In this document: positions 11,183 to 21,776 of the stretch, in pieces
How the letters are laid out: each line of letters starts with the position of its first letter
How positions within the stretch are numbered: the stretch's first letter is position 1
NCBI GenBank assembly: GCA_037903355.1
Contig: JBAJFE010000002.1
Location: forward strand, 57,501 to 121,500
Origin: Trichuris trichiura
Taxonomy: Eukaryota; Nematoda; Enoplea; Trichinellida; Trichuridae
DNA: 64,000 bases
Direction: 5' to 3'
Notes under the pieces: generated by a model
The model's input: only the letters and a program-made list of their open reading frames with translations
Databases searched by the model: none
Told to the model about the DNA's origin: nothing
Program-made: the position numbers and the translations under genes

Positions 11183-14152
11183 CGTCAACACCGATCACCG
11201 GCCGTCGCAATGCTTTGTTTTAATTATACAGTCCGATTCCTCGTGTCCGTGCCAGTTCTAAGTCGGCTGTTCAATGCCGGACGAAGTGGCTTGTCGCGAG
11301 CAGGACAAGCGCACACAGCTGAAGTCGTCCGCGCGCAGGCTTCGTTACCGACTGCGGCTTCAGAAGAAGCGCCTCGACTACGCGTAGCAGACGTCCGGCA
11401 GCAACGGCGCGGCGCGGACAAGCCACGCGCACGCTCGCGCCCAGCCGGCGAGAACGCGACGCCGGGCAAGCGCAGCTCCTCGGACCGGCAGTCAGCGACC
11501 GCACCAAACACGCTTCGAAGCATCAGCCCGACCGGTTCAGCCCTTAGAGCCAATCCTTGTTCCGAAGGTACGGATCCGTTTTGCCGACTTCCCTTATCTG
11601 CATTGTTCAATTGGCCAGAGGCTGTTCACCTTGGAGACCTGCTGCGGATATGGGTACGAGCGAGCACGAATTTATACGGCGTAGCTCGGCTTTTCACGGA
11701 CCGTCGAGAGCGTTCCGAACGCCACGGGAGACGCGGCGTTTTGCGGCGACATCGTCGCTATCTCCGGACAACCCGGTTCCAGCGACTGCGTGCCTTATGA
11801 AGAAAAGAAAACTCTTTCCGGAACTGCCGACGGCTGCTCGCCGAGTTCGGAGGCGTTACCGCGCGCACCAGTCCCGCGTGCTTCCAGTCGGGCAAACCGA
11901 GCGGACAGCGGCGACGAGGCGCCGCGGCCGCGGAAGCGACAACCGGAGACGCGGGTGTACATCTTCGTGTCTCGGTTCCGGAATTTCAACCGGATTCCCT
12001 TTCGAACGGTACGGCGTGCTGCTAGCTACGGCGAACAAGTCAGGAACGACGTCACACCGTTGCGCTTGGGCTTTCGCCTCGTTCTCAGGATCGACTGACC
12101 CATGTGCAATTGCTGTTCACATGGAACCCTTCTCCACTTCGGCCTTCAAGGTTCTCACTTGAATAATTGCTACTGCCACCAAGATCTGCACCGACGGCGG
12201 CTCCAGGCGAGCTCTCGCTCGACACCTTCAACGCGCACCGTCGCGACCTCTTCCTACACGCCTTGGCCTTCAAGCGTCCGCAGCAAGTGCACGCGCGAGA
12301 CCGGCAACAACGTTGCCCAGGCGGTCAGGTACAGGCTCGGCGCTCGAGCGCCATCCATTTTCAGGGCTAGTCGATTCGGCAGGTGAGTTGTTACACACTC
12401 CTTGGCGGATTCCAACTTCCATGGCCACCGTCCTGCTGTCTATATCGACCAACACCTTTCATGGTGTCTGATGAGCACCGAACATTGGGCACCGTAACCT
12501 GACGTTCGGTTCATCCCACATCGTCAGTTCTGCTTACCAAAACTAGCCCACTAGCCGTTCGACGCATTCCGGCTGGGCACGATTTCTCAAGGCAAATCGG
12601 CCTTCTTACCCATTCAAAGTTTGAGAATAGGATGAGGACATTGCGTCCCCAATACCTCTGATCATTCGCTTTACCGGATAAAACTGCATGCGAACGCCAG
12701 CTATCCTGAGGGAAACTTCGGAAGGAACCAGCTACTAAATGGTTCGATTAGTCTTTCGCCCCTATGCACAAGTCGGGCGAGTGATTTGCACGTCAACACC
12801 GCTACGAACTTCCACCAGAGTATCCTCTGGCTTCGTCCTGCTCATGCATAGTTCACCATCTTTCGGGTAGCAGCGTGCGCGCTCCGAGTCCGCTGGTCCG
12901 ATCGTTCGCTGCCTTGGACGCGCTTTCAAGAACAGCGGCGACGGATCCAGCGGCACCGCTGTGCGCCCGTCACCACCGCCGGCAGCAGCGGTGACAGGAT
13001 CAGCGTGGTGCAGGCACAGCAGCCACGCAGAAAACCCTCTCGTTTCGCCGTTGACCGTAGTCGCTCGTGTCAATGACTTGCGCGCAAGCTGCACTCCTTG
13101 GTCCGTGTTTCAAGACGGGTCCGATGGGCGACTGACGCGGACGTCACAGAGTTCACCTAGGCCGACTGGTCCAAGGCGCGGCTGACGTCGCCTAAGCGCA
13201 GCCGTCAACCACGCAAGCCACCTCAGAAGGAAGCGCGGAGTGAACCGGTCCTAAAGGGCGACTGGTCAAAAATGGTTGAACGTACGCGGCGACCGCCGAC
13301 CGCCTCGGCGGCAAACAGCGCAGTCGGCAGGCGGACGGCAATGGTTGCCATTCCGCTCGACTGCCAGTCGGCAAGTGATTCTCGCGCGTTTCGCTGGGCG
13401 ACAGGGGACAAGCGTCAGAACGGAGCTGCGGCTCAACGGCACGCCGGTAGTGACATGGCCGACCGATGGTCGCGCCATGCACCCTCTTCGCGCCGAGCCG
13501 AAGAGCGAGCGAGCTGTTCGCTTTGCGACAGCGCGCCGGCCGGCCGTTGCTCCATCGCCCGTCGCCCGTGACGCCACTGGTCGGCAAATGCATCGTTCGG
13601 CGCCCGAACATTGCTGAGCGGCCGCGCGCCAGCGAGCCGATTAACCGGCTGCAGGCAGCGAAGCACGCCAGTGCGGCCCGTTTCGACTGAGTGCCGACCG
13701 CAAGACGGCAGCTCCATCAGTTTGCTTCCGAACGCTTTCACGTCCTGTTGAACTCTCTCTTCAAAGTTCTTTTCAACTTTCCCTCGCGGTACTTGTTCGC
13801 TATCGGTCTCGTAGCCGTATTTAGCCTTAGGTGGGATTCACCACCCGCTTTGGGCTGCACTCTCGAGCAACCCGACTCGACAGCCCGGCGAGCGCGTTGC
13901 GGCCAACCGCCGTCGTCACGGGCCTTGCACCCTCTCCGACGTCCCGATCAAGGGAGCCTACGACGACAGGTCGTTCGCACGTCCGCCGGGCCTACGCACC
14001 ACACCGCCGTCGACGGTTGCCCGTCGTCGGCTTCGGCGCTGAGCTGATCCCTGTTCGCTCGCCGCTACTGAGGGAATCCTGTTTAGTTTCTTGTCCTCCG
14101 CTTAACGATATGCTTAAGTTAGGCGGGTAGCCTCGTCTGATCTGAGGTCAAC
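11094..14152 (-). rRNA. 28S rRNA, unit 2, 5' part (upstream of the R2 insertion)
   Basis: The reverse strand starts with the universal 28S 5' sequence: GACCTCAGATCAGACGAGGC, CCCGCCTAACTTAAGC, and the AGCGGAGGACAAGAAAC block (about 14090-14152). It ends with GGCGGGAGTAACTATGACTC just before the R2 element. It is nearly identical to the unit 3 copy (23950-27001). The 206- and 201-codon frames here are shadows of rRNA sequence. Confidence 0.95.
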
Positions 14153-14321
14153 ATCGAGGAGACGTACGGGTGGAGCCGCGCGGCGAACCGCTAGTTGAAG
14201 AACGGCAAAGACGGCGCTACCGGCAGCTCGCCTGGCCGGTAGCAGTGTGTCAGCAACGTTTGCCGCCGTCGTCGGTCGAGCGGTGCCCGCCGCCGCCGCC
14301 GCTGCAGAAAGGCGAACGGTA

Positions 14322-14352
<31 letters not shown>

Positions 14353-14637
14353 CTGCTGCTGCCGTGCAACGACGACGAACACTTGCTGCTACGAGCGCGT
14401 GCGGTCACCGCTCCCTGCTCAACTGCTGTCCGCCGACATCGCGGCCGGTAGCCAAGAACGGTAGTCTTCGCCCTACGCTGACTTGGCCGCTCTCCGCTGC
14501 TCCGCCTACCAGTTGCCATCGCGGCTCGCTGGCAACGGAGCTGCGGCGTCACGCTCGCTCGCTCGCGGATGCAGGTTTGTCCGGTGCTCGCCACCAACCT
14601 CAACCTGTAGCCTGAGCGGCGCATTCCCTATTATGCT
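14153..14637 (-). other. Internal transcribed spacer 2 (ITS2), unit 2
   Basis: This is GC-rich spacer between the 5.8S 3' end and the 28S 5' end. It contains a (GTC)n run at about 14321-14352. The unit 3 copy keeps the run but lacks about 9 bp of the neighbouring CCGCCGCCG stretch. Confidence 0.85.
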
Positions 14638-14796
14638 TAACGACACTCAGACAGGCGTAGCGTCGACATCTTTGATCGACGCTGCAATGTGCGTTCAAAG
14701 TATTCAAGTTCGGTGTGTCTGCAATTCAGGTCAATTCTCGAGTGCCACGTCGTTCTTCAACGATCTACGAGCCAAGTGATCCACCGTTCGGAATGT
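14638..14796 (-). rRNA. 5.8S rRNA, unit 2
   Basis: A complete copy of about 159 nt. On the reverse strand it has the GGTGGATCACTTGGCTCG start, GATCGTTGAAGAACG, TGAATTGCAGACACAC, and a 3' part with GAACGCACATTGCAGC. Ends are by eye. It lies between ITS1 and ITS2 as expected in the 18S-5.8S-28S transcript. Confidence 0.93.
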
Positions 14797-15413
14797 ACTT
14801 TCCTGCGCGTACAGCAGCAGTTCGAATGCTACTGGCGCTCATTGCGCCGACAGCAGTGTCTGCGTGTCGAAGGCACGTCGGCATGCGTACTAGGACGACG
14901 CCTTGTGCACTGGTGAAGCTGCTTTTTCATTTTCCAACCGGCGACGAGCCGTCCTCGATGCTCGAGGTCGAACGGCCGTTCTTTGAACCTCGTCGACGCT
15001 AGCCGCCGCTTCTTTAGCGCCACTGCGACTACTGGCGCGGCAGCACGGTCGACTGCAACCGGCGGCGCTAACGACAGCTAGATCCAAACTGCCGCAGCCA
15101 CGGAGGCCACAACGGTACAGGTACCGGTGACTGCGCGCAGGCGGCGAGCAGCAAGTGAAAACCGCTGCTGCTGCATGATCGAGCCGGTGGCGGCGACGAT
15201 CGACTCGCTCGCTTCCCGCCGGGCGGAACGAGCCGCTGCCTGCGCTCTTCAGACCTGGAACTGTAAGCCGGCGGACGTTGCTCGCATCGGACGGAGCAAA
15301 CGCCACACCGGCGCCTGCTGCTGCTGCTACTGCTGCTGCTAGCAGGCCAGCGGAGCAGCGCCAACAACGCACGGCAGCTACGGCCGCTTTGTGCTGCTGT
15401 TCCTGTGTTCTGA
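14797..15413 (-). other. Internal transcribed spacer 1 (ITS1), unit 2
   Basis: Spacer between 5.8S and 18S, almost identical to unit 1 at an offset of 14698. It has the same CTG-type run (about 15316-15340). Confidence 0.85.
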
Positions 15414-15434
15414 TAATGATCCTTCCGCAGGTTA

Positions 15435-15466
<32 letters not shown>

Positions 15467-15558
15467 TTCTAGATGGCTTGGTTCGGCCAGTTTTCCAACG
15501 CCGTGGTTCAGCCTGACGGCCGAACACCGGCGGCATCGGTCCAAAGGCCTCACTAAGT

Positions 15559-15610
<52 letters not shown>

Positions 15611-16133
15611 GAACGCAAGCTGATGACTCGCGCTTACTGGGAATTCCTCGTTCGAGGGAAATAATTGCAATTCCCTGTCCCAGTCACGAGAACGTTTCAA
15701 CCGATTTCCTGGCCTTGCCAGGCCGGGCTTGAACGCACGCTGACGCCGTCAGTGTAGCACGCGTGCAGCTCCGTACATCTAAGGGCATCACAGACCTGTT
15801 ATTGCTCTTTCTCGTGCGGCTTGCGAAACTGTCGCTGGTCCCTCTAAGAAGCGGCTGCCGGGACTACGGGTGCTCCGCGGAGCGCTCGCGCAAATGGCGA
15901 CGACTGTGCTCAGCCGCAGCGCAGCGCGGCGTCGCGCGGGAGACGTGAATACCGCCGCTAGTGAGTAGGCCGGAGTCTCGTTCGTTATCGGAATTAGCCA
16001 GACAAATCGCTCCACCAACTAAGAACGGCCATGCACCACTACCCACTGAATCAAGAAAGAGCTCTTGATCTGTCAATGCTCGCAGTGTTCGGGACGGGTG
16101 AGGTTTCCCGTGTTGAGTCAAATTAAGCCGCAT

Positions 16134-16180
<47 letters not shown>

Positions 16181-17336
16181 TTTGCAACCATACTTCCCCC
16201 GGAACCGAAACACTTTGGTTTCCCGGAAGCTGCTCAGCGAGTCACAAAAAGAGCATCGCCGAATCGCTGGTTGGCATCGTTTACGGTCACAACTAGGGCG
16301 GTATCTGATCGCCTTCGAACCTCTAACTTTCGTTCTTGATTAATGAAAACATTCTTGACAAATGCTTTCGCAATTGGTCGTCTTGCTGCGATCCAAGAAT
16401 TTCACCTCTAACGCAGCAATACGAATGTCCCCGTCAGTCTCTTTTAATCATTGCCTCATAGCCGTAAACCAACAAAATAGCACTGAGGCCATCTTTCATT
16501 ATTCCATGCACCACGGTTCAAGCACTACGGCTTGCCTTGAGCGCTCTCATTTTCTCAAAGTAAACTTTCAAGTCGCCAAGGACACTCACTGAAGAGCATC
16601 CAGGGCAATCTTGATCGAACAGGTGACGAGCGACGGAACGACTCCTGCTTAGGACGACCGTCGTCGACATCCGCAATCCAACTACGAGCGGTTTAACCGC
16701 AGCAACTTTAATATACGCTATTGGAGCTGGAATTACCGCGGCTGCTGGCACCAGACTTGCCCTCCAATAGATTTAGCCGAACTTATGTACGGCTCGATCG
16801 TTCCGGTAACGCGTCTCATGGAGAAACGTTCCGTTGTTTTTCGTCACTACCTAAACGATCTGGGAGTGGGTAATTTGCGTGCCTGCTGCCTTCCTTGGAT
16901 GTGGTAGCCGTTTCTCAGGCTCCCTCTCCGGAGCCGAACCCTGATTCTCCGTTAACCGTTGTCACCATGGTAAGCACGTAGCGTACCATCGAAAGTTGAT
17001 GAGCAAGTCGTTTCAAAGCATCGTCGCCGGTACTGGACCGTGCGATCAGCATAGTTATTCCGATTCACCAACATTTCGCGGACTCAGACCAATAGCTAGC
17101 CTGCGTCCGATTGGTTTTGTTCAAATAAACGCGCTCCGACGCGCAGCGCGCGACTGAGCTTCGAGGCATGTATTAGCTCTAGCATTTCCATAGTTATCCA
17201 AGTGGACATCAGTTCTAGCGAACAACGACTGCTGTAATGAGCCATTCGCGGCTTAACCGTAGACCGATATGCGCTTGCACTTGCATGGCTTAGTCTTTGA
17301 GACAAGCATATGACTACTGGCAGGATCAACCAGGTA
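15414..17336 (-). rRNA. 18S rRNA, unit 2
   Basis: This 1923-nt gene starts at TACCTGGTTGATCCTGCCAGT (17336) and ends at GGATCATTA (15414). It keeps the conserved AGGTTCGAAGGCGATCAG block that unit 1 lacks. It carries its own changes at conserved sites: the helix 45 loop reads GGTTAACC instead of GGTGAACC, and the GGGGAGGTAGTGACGAAAAATAAC segment reads GTTTAGGTAGTGACGAAAAACAAC near 16830-16860. The downstream 28S is broken by R2 copy 1, so this unit cannot make an intact 28S. Confidence 0.96.
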
Positions 17337-18360
17337 ACCACCACACTTCTCGCTGCAAAGGCAACGCGCGCGCACCTACAGTCGCGCGCGCGTTGCTGCA
17401 GCCCATGCTGCGCCAACGAAAGGACGGCGGACGCTCGACAACGAGCTCCTGCACCCGTACGTGCTCCGCCGGCTCGGCCGCTCAATCAGCGTCTTCTTCA
17501 TCGCGCACGAAGGCGTTGGAACGACCGCAGCGGTGGCAGCGCTTCAACCCGCCGGCAAGCAGCAGCAACGCGTCCAACCGTCCACGGCGGCGGCACTTAC
17601 CGCGCAGCACCCGTGCGCGCGCAGCGCAGACGGAGCCCGCTCTGCCGTCAATGCCGCAACCGACGGAACTACTTCACGTCGACGCGCATCTCTCCAAAGT
17701 CACGTACGGCCAACCAGTACGCTCAAACACTCACTCGTCCTCGCTCGACGAGTAACAAGCTCGCTGCTGACGCCGTTTCTCGCCGTCGCAGCAAGCCACC
17801 AACAGCGATCGCCGGTTGGCAGTCACCAGCAGGGCTACCAACTGGCCGTTACGTATCGCTTTCTCTCACCAGCACCTTAACACAGCTGCCACAACATCGA
17901 ATCTTTCCAACGGCCAAGCGAGAACCCGACCGAAACAAGGGCCGACAGCAGCTCGCTAGCACCGTCCACGGCAGTCCTGCTCCGTCGCCAGCAAATCTGC
18001 TCGACAAGACAATCCTCTGCAACGGCGCCGAGCACCGTTGCAGTGCACACCTGCTGACCGGTAAGACAACCAGCTCGGGCCCGTTTACTCATTGGCGCCC
18101 TCGCTCGTCCGGCAGCAATCACCCATCGTCAACCTTCAGCGCTGCCAACTACGGAGCTTGGCGGTTGAACGTAACCTGACTTTTCTCGTCAAGCGGCAGC
18201 GCTACTCAAAGGCCGACGAGTGAGGCCTCGCAACTGTCACACTGCGTAACACAGGCCTTCGGCCTCGTCGTAACCTTCGTCTGCGTCGCCTGCGCAGCGG
18301 CGTGCGCTTGCGCGCATTGCTGCGGCCCGCAGCCGCAGCATGCCACGCTGCAGGGGTGCC
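17337..18360 (-). other. 5' external transcribed spacer, unit 2
   Basis: About 1 kb of leader between 18S and the nearest promoter-like motif. It aligns along its whole length with 2629-3652 and has scattered substitutions. No gene is supported. Confidence 0.7.
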
Positions 18361-19504
18361 CTCCTATATATACTTAGTTGGGCTCCAACACCGAACGAGC
18401 ATATCGAGCACTTGGCGAGCAGTAGGACAACCAGCTCGGGCCCGCTTACTCATTGGCGCCCTCGCTCGTCCGGCAGCAATCACCCATCGTCTACCGTCAG
18501 CGCTGCCAACTACGCAGCTTGGCGGTTGAACGTAACCTGACTTTTCTCGTCAAGCGGCAGCGCTGCTCAAAGGCCGACGAGTGAGGCCTCGCAACTGTCA
18601 CACTGCGTAACACAGGCCTTCGGCCTCGTCGTAACCTTCGTCTGCTTCGCCTGCGCAGCGGCGTGCGCTTGCGCGCATTGCTGCGGCCCGTAGCCGTAGC
18701 ATGCCACGCTGGAGGGGTGCCCTCCTATATATACTTAGTTGGGCTCCAACACCGAACGAGCATATCGAGCACTTGGCGAGCAGTAGGACAACCAGCTCGG
18801 GCCCGCTTACTCATTGGCGCCCTCGCTCGTCCGTCAGCAATCACCCATCGTCTACCGTCAGCGCAGCCAACTACGCGGCTTGGTGGTTGAACGTAACCTG
18901 ACTTTTCTCGTCAAGCGGCAGCGCTGCTCAAAGGCCGACGAGTGAGGCCTCGCAACTGTCACACTGCGTAACACAGGCCTTCGGCCTCGTCGTAACCTTC
19001 GTCTGCTTCGCCTGCGCAGCGGCGTGCGCTTGCGCGCCTTGCTGCGGCCCGTAGCCGTAGCATGCCACGCTGGAGAGGTGCCCTCCTATATATACTTAGT
19101 TGGGCTCCAACACCGAACGAGCATATCGAGCACTTGGCGAGCAGTAGGACAACCAGCTCGGGCCCGCTTACTCATTGGCGCCCTCGCTCGTCCGTCAGCA
19201 ATCACCCATCGTCTACCGTCAGCGCAGCCAACTACGCGGCTTGGTGGTTGAACGTAACCTGACTTTTCTCGTCAAGCGGCAGCGCTGCTCAAAGGCCGAC
19301 GAGTGAGGCCTCGCAACTGTCACACTGCGTAACACAGGCCTTCTGCCTCGTCGTAACATTCGTCTGCTTCGCCTGCGCAGCGGCGTGCGCTTGCGCGCAT
19401 TTCTGCGGCCCGTAGCCGTAGCGTGCCACGCTGGAGGGATGCGCTCCTATATATACTTAGTTGGGCTCCGACACCGAACGAGCATATCGAGCACTTGGCG
19501 ATCA
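18061..19504 (-). repeat. 361-bp intergenic spacer repeats, 4 copies (unit 2 spacer)
   Basis: Four tandem copies start at 18061, 18422, 18783 and 19144. The second and third full copies share private changes (for example GTCCGTCAGCAATC), which suggests recent duplication inside this spacer. The extra copy relative to the unit 1 spacer accounts for the difference in unit length (about 10.33 against 9.97 kb without R2). Confidence 0.95.
18353..18388 (-). promoter_or_regulatory. Candidate RNA polymerase I promoter, gene-proximal copy, unit 2
   Basis: The same reverse-strand TATATATAGGAGGG motif as in unit 1, about 1.02 kb from the 18S 5' end. Further copies lie near 18714-18749, 19075-19110 and 19436-19471. 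The farthest copy has GGAGCGC in place of GGAGGGC. Confidence 0.5.
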
Positions 19505-20319
19505 GCGACATCGTCACATTCCGGTACTGACATCGTCACATCTCTCAGTGATCTTGCCAAATCGTCGCATCTCCGCATGTCATTTCTCGGTATTGACGTC
19601 GTCAAGACTCTCAGCGATCTTGCAAAATCGTCACATCTCGGTTTTGACATCGTCACATTTCTCTACGGTCCCGCAAAATCCTCGCATGTCGGCATATTAT
19701 TGGCATCTACGGTACTCTAAATGTTCTTTGCTGCATTGTCACACCGCGCTCAGTTCGCTGCATCGTCACAACTCTAAATTTTTTTTTCTCCCGTTTTCGG
19801 AAAACCTTTGGTGGAAAATGCTCGCTCAGGGTTCTACTACTTCCTGCGGTGGTCGTTCGGTTCTGTTTTCGTGGATCCGTTGTGTTATTTCTTTTGCCGG
19901 TGTTCTTGCTGGCTGTTGGGCCCTTGTTGCTTGCCCAGTGGACTTTGCCGGGCAAGCTCGATTACCCCGCGTGTCTGACGACGACGACGTCGTCGTGAGC
20001 AGCCGGTGTAGCCTGATTACAATCGGAAAGACGTCGCTGCCGCGCAGCTACTTTGCTGTTACGGCCGCTGGGAAGCACCACTAGCCTCGGCGTCCGTACC
20101 AGTGTGCGTACGAGTGTGCTTTCACGCTTCATGTCGTCACATCTCGGTTGGAAATTAAAAAAAAACTGCTTGAGCAGTGCAATAATAGGCAAAGTCTCAA
20201 CAAATCGCAGTGTTGCAGCTGCTCTAGTGATCATAACACCTCAATCGGTGAGTCCGTCGTCCACGGAGCGCTCTGCTGTCCGACTGCTGTTTCACCCATT
20301 GGGCGATTAGTGTTTCCGC
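19505..20319 (-). other. Intergenic spacer between the repeats and the 28S 3' end (unit 2/3)
   Basis: Contains the same CATCGTCACATC-type short repeats (19505-19705), T-rich spacer and conserved 28S-proximal block as in the unit 1 spacer. A longer A-run stands at about 20155-20165. No gene is supported. Confidence 0.6.
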
Positions 20320-20623
20320 CGCCGTCGTAGCATGTCGTTCGTGCTGGCCGACGGCGCTGCCGTCAACAAGCGGCAGCATGGCTTCAAGTGGAGACTGGTC
20401 AGGCGTACCAACCAGTCTACCGTCAACCTTGCAACAATTCGGACGCAACGTATCGTCGCCAGTCCATAGGCAAGATTCTGACTTAGAGGCGTTCAGTCAT
20501 TATCTTTCAGATGGTAGCTTCGCGCCACTGGCCTTTCAACCAAGCGCATGAACCAAATGTCTGATCCTGCGGTTCCTCTCGTACTGAGCAGGATTACTAC
20601 AGCAACGATCGGTGATCAGTATT

Positions 20624-20671
<48 letters not shown>

Positions 20672-20713
20672 ATTGGTGGGTGAACAATCCAACGCTTGGC
20701 GAATTCTGCTTCG

Positions 20714-20751
<38 letters not shown>

Positions 20752-20775
20752 AACGTCGCTATGGGCGCTTGGCTA

Positions 20776-20820
<45 letters not shown>

Positions 20821-21282
20821 ATTGAATCCGCAAAATCAAAAGGATCGATAGGCCACGCTTTCGCGGTCTCTATTCGTACTGGAAATCAAAATCAAGTGGG
20901 CTTTTGCCCGTTTGCTCCAGGCGAGATTTCTGTCCTCGCTGAGCTCACCTTGGGACACCTGCGTTCCCGTTTAACAGATGTACCGCCCCAGTCAAACTCC
21001 CGGCCAGACACTGTCTTCGGACCGGATCGCCCTGGACGGCACCTCGCGTTGCTACGCGTGCTCGACGTGCCGCCGACAGCGGGGCACGCGTCCCGTGGGC
21101 TTTGCACAAATAGTGGCAGTCGTCGCGCGCCGTTAGACGGCCACGCGAGCGACCGTTCCTTCCGCTTCACCGAATAAGTAAAGAAACGATCAAAGTAGTG
21201 GTATTTCACTGTCGGCACGGTACCGCGAGCGGCCACCGGTCTCCCACCTGTGCTACATCTTCAATGTCTGTTCACAGAGTCA

Positions 21283-21320
<38 letters not shown>

Positions 21321-21327
21321 GATTCTG

Positions 21328-21361
<34 letters not shown>

Positions 21362-21391
21362 CAGTAGATAGGGACAGTAGGAATCTTGTTG

Positions 21392-21436
<45 letters not shown>
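20320..21436 (-). rRNA. 28S rRNA, unit 3, 3' part
   Basis: Aligned with 5250-6365 at an offset of about 15071. It includes the sarcin-ricin loop near 20573-20586 and ends at TAGCC (21432-21436) against R2 copy 2. Only a few substitutions separate it from the unit 2 copy. The 3' end is approximate. Confidence 0.93.
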
Positions 21437-21527
21437 TCAAAGTTTACTGTTCCCCAATATCGGCACACATATTGCGGGCGACCCTTAACCTGCTTACGCC
21501 GTTGGCCTCAGACAGGTTGGTCATTGG

Positions 21528-21668
21528 GCGGAGCGTACATGTAAAGGAAGCGATCACAACAGATTAACACATAAGCGGAGCATATATGTAAAGGAAGCGA
21601 TCACAACAGATTAACACATAAGCGGAGCGTACATGTAAAGGAAGCGATCACAACAGATTAACACATAA
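21528..21668 (-). repeat. 47-bp tandem repeat, 3 copies, in the 3' untranslated region of R2 copy 2
   Basis: Three copies of a 47-bp unit (GCGGAGCGTACATGTAAAGG...) start at 21528, 21575 and 21622. Copy 3 has only one, diverged copy near 33335-33385, so the repeat expanded in this lineage. Confidence 0.93.
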
Positions 21669-21776
21669 TAGGCGTTCATGCTTGGTCCTAGTTAGGGAGA
21701 CGAGGTAGTAGTGACTGTCAGTGAGATATTGGTGGTGTCTTCTTCAATGGGGGGTGGGGTCTGCCGCGCACCTGGT

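Noticed and set aside
11180..12162. Frames of 206 and 201 codons, repeated at 24036-25018
   Set aside because: They are exact shadows of 28S rRNA sequence; identity between units reflects rRNA conservation.
14321..14352. (GTC)n run as a coding polyserine or polyarginine tract
   Set aside because: It is a microsatellite in ITS2 and is present at the same place in unit 3.
20548..21177. 209-codon frame on the plus strand
   Set aside because: It lies inside the 28S 3' part, antisense to the rRNA.
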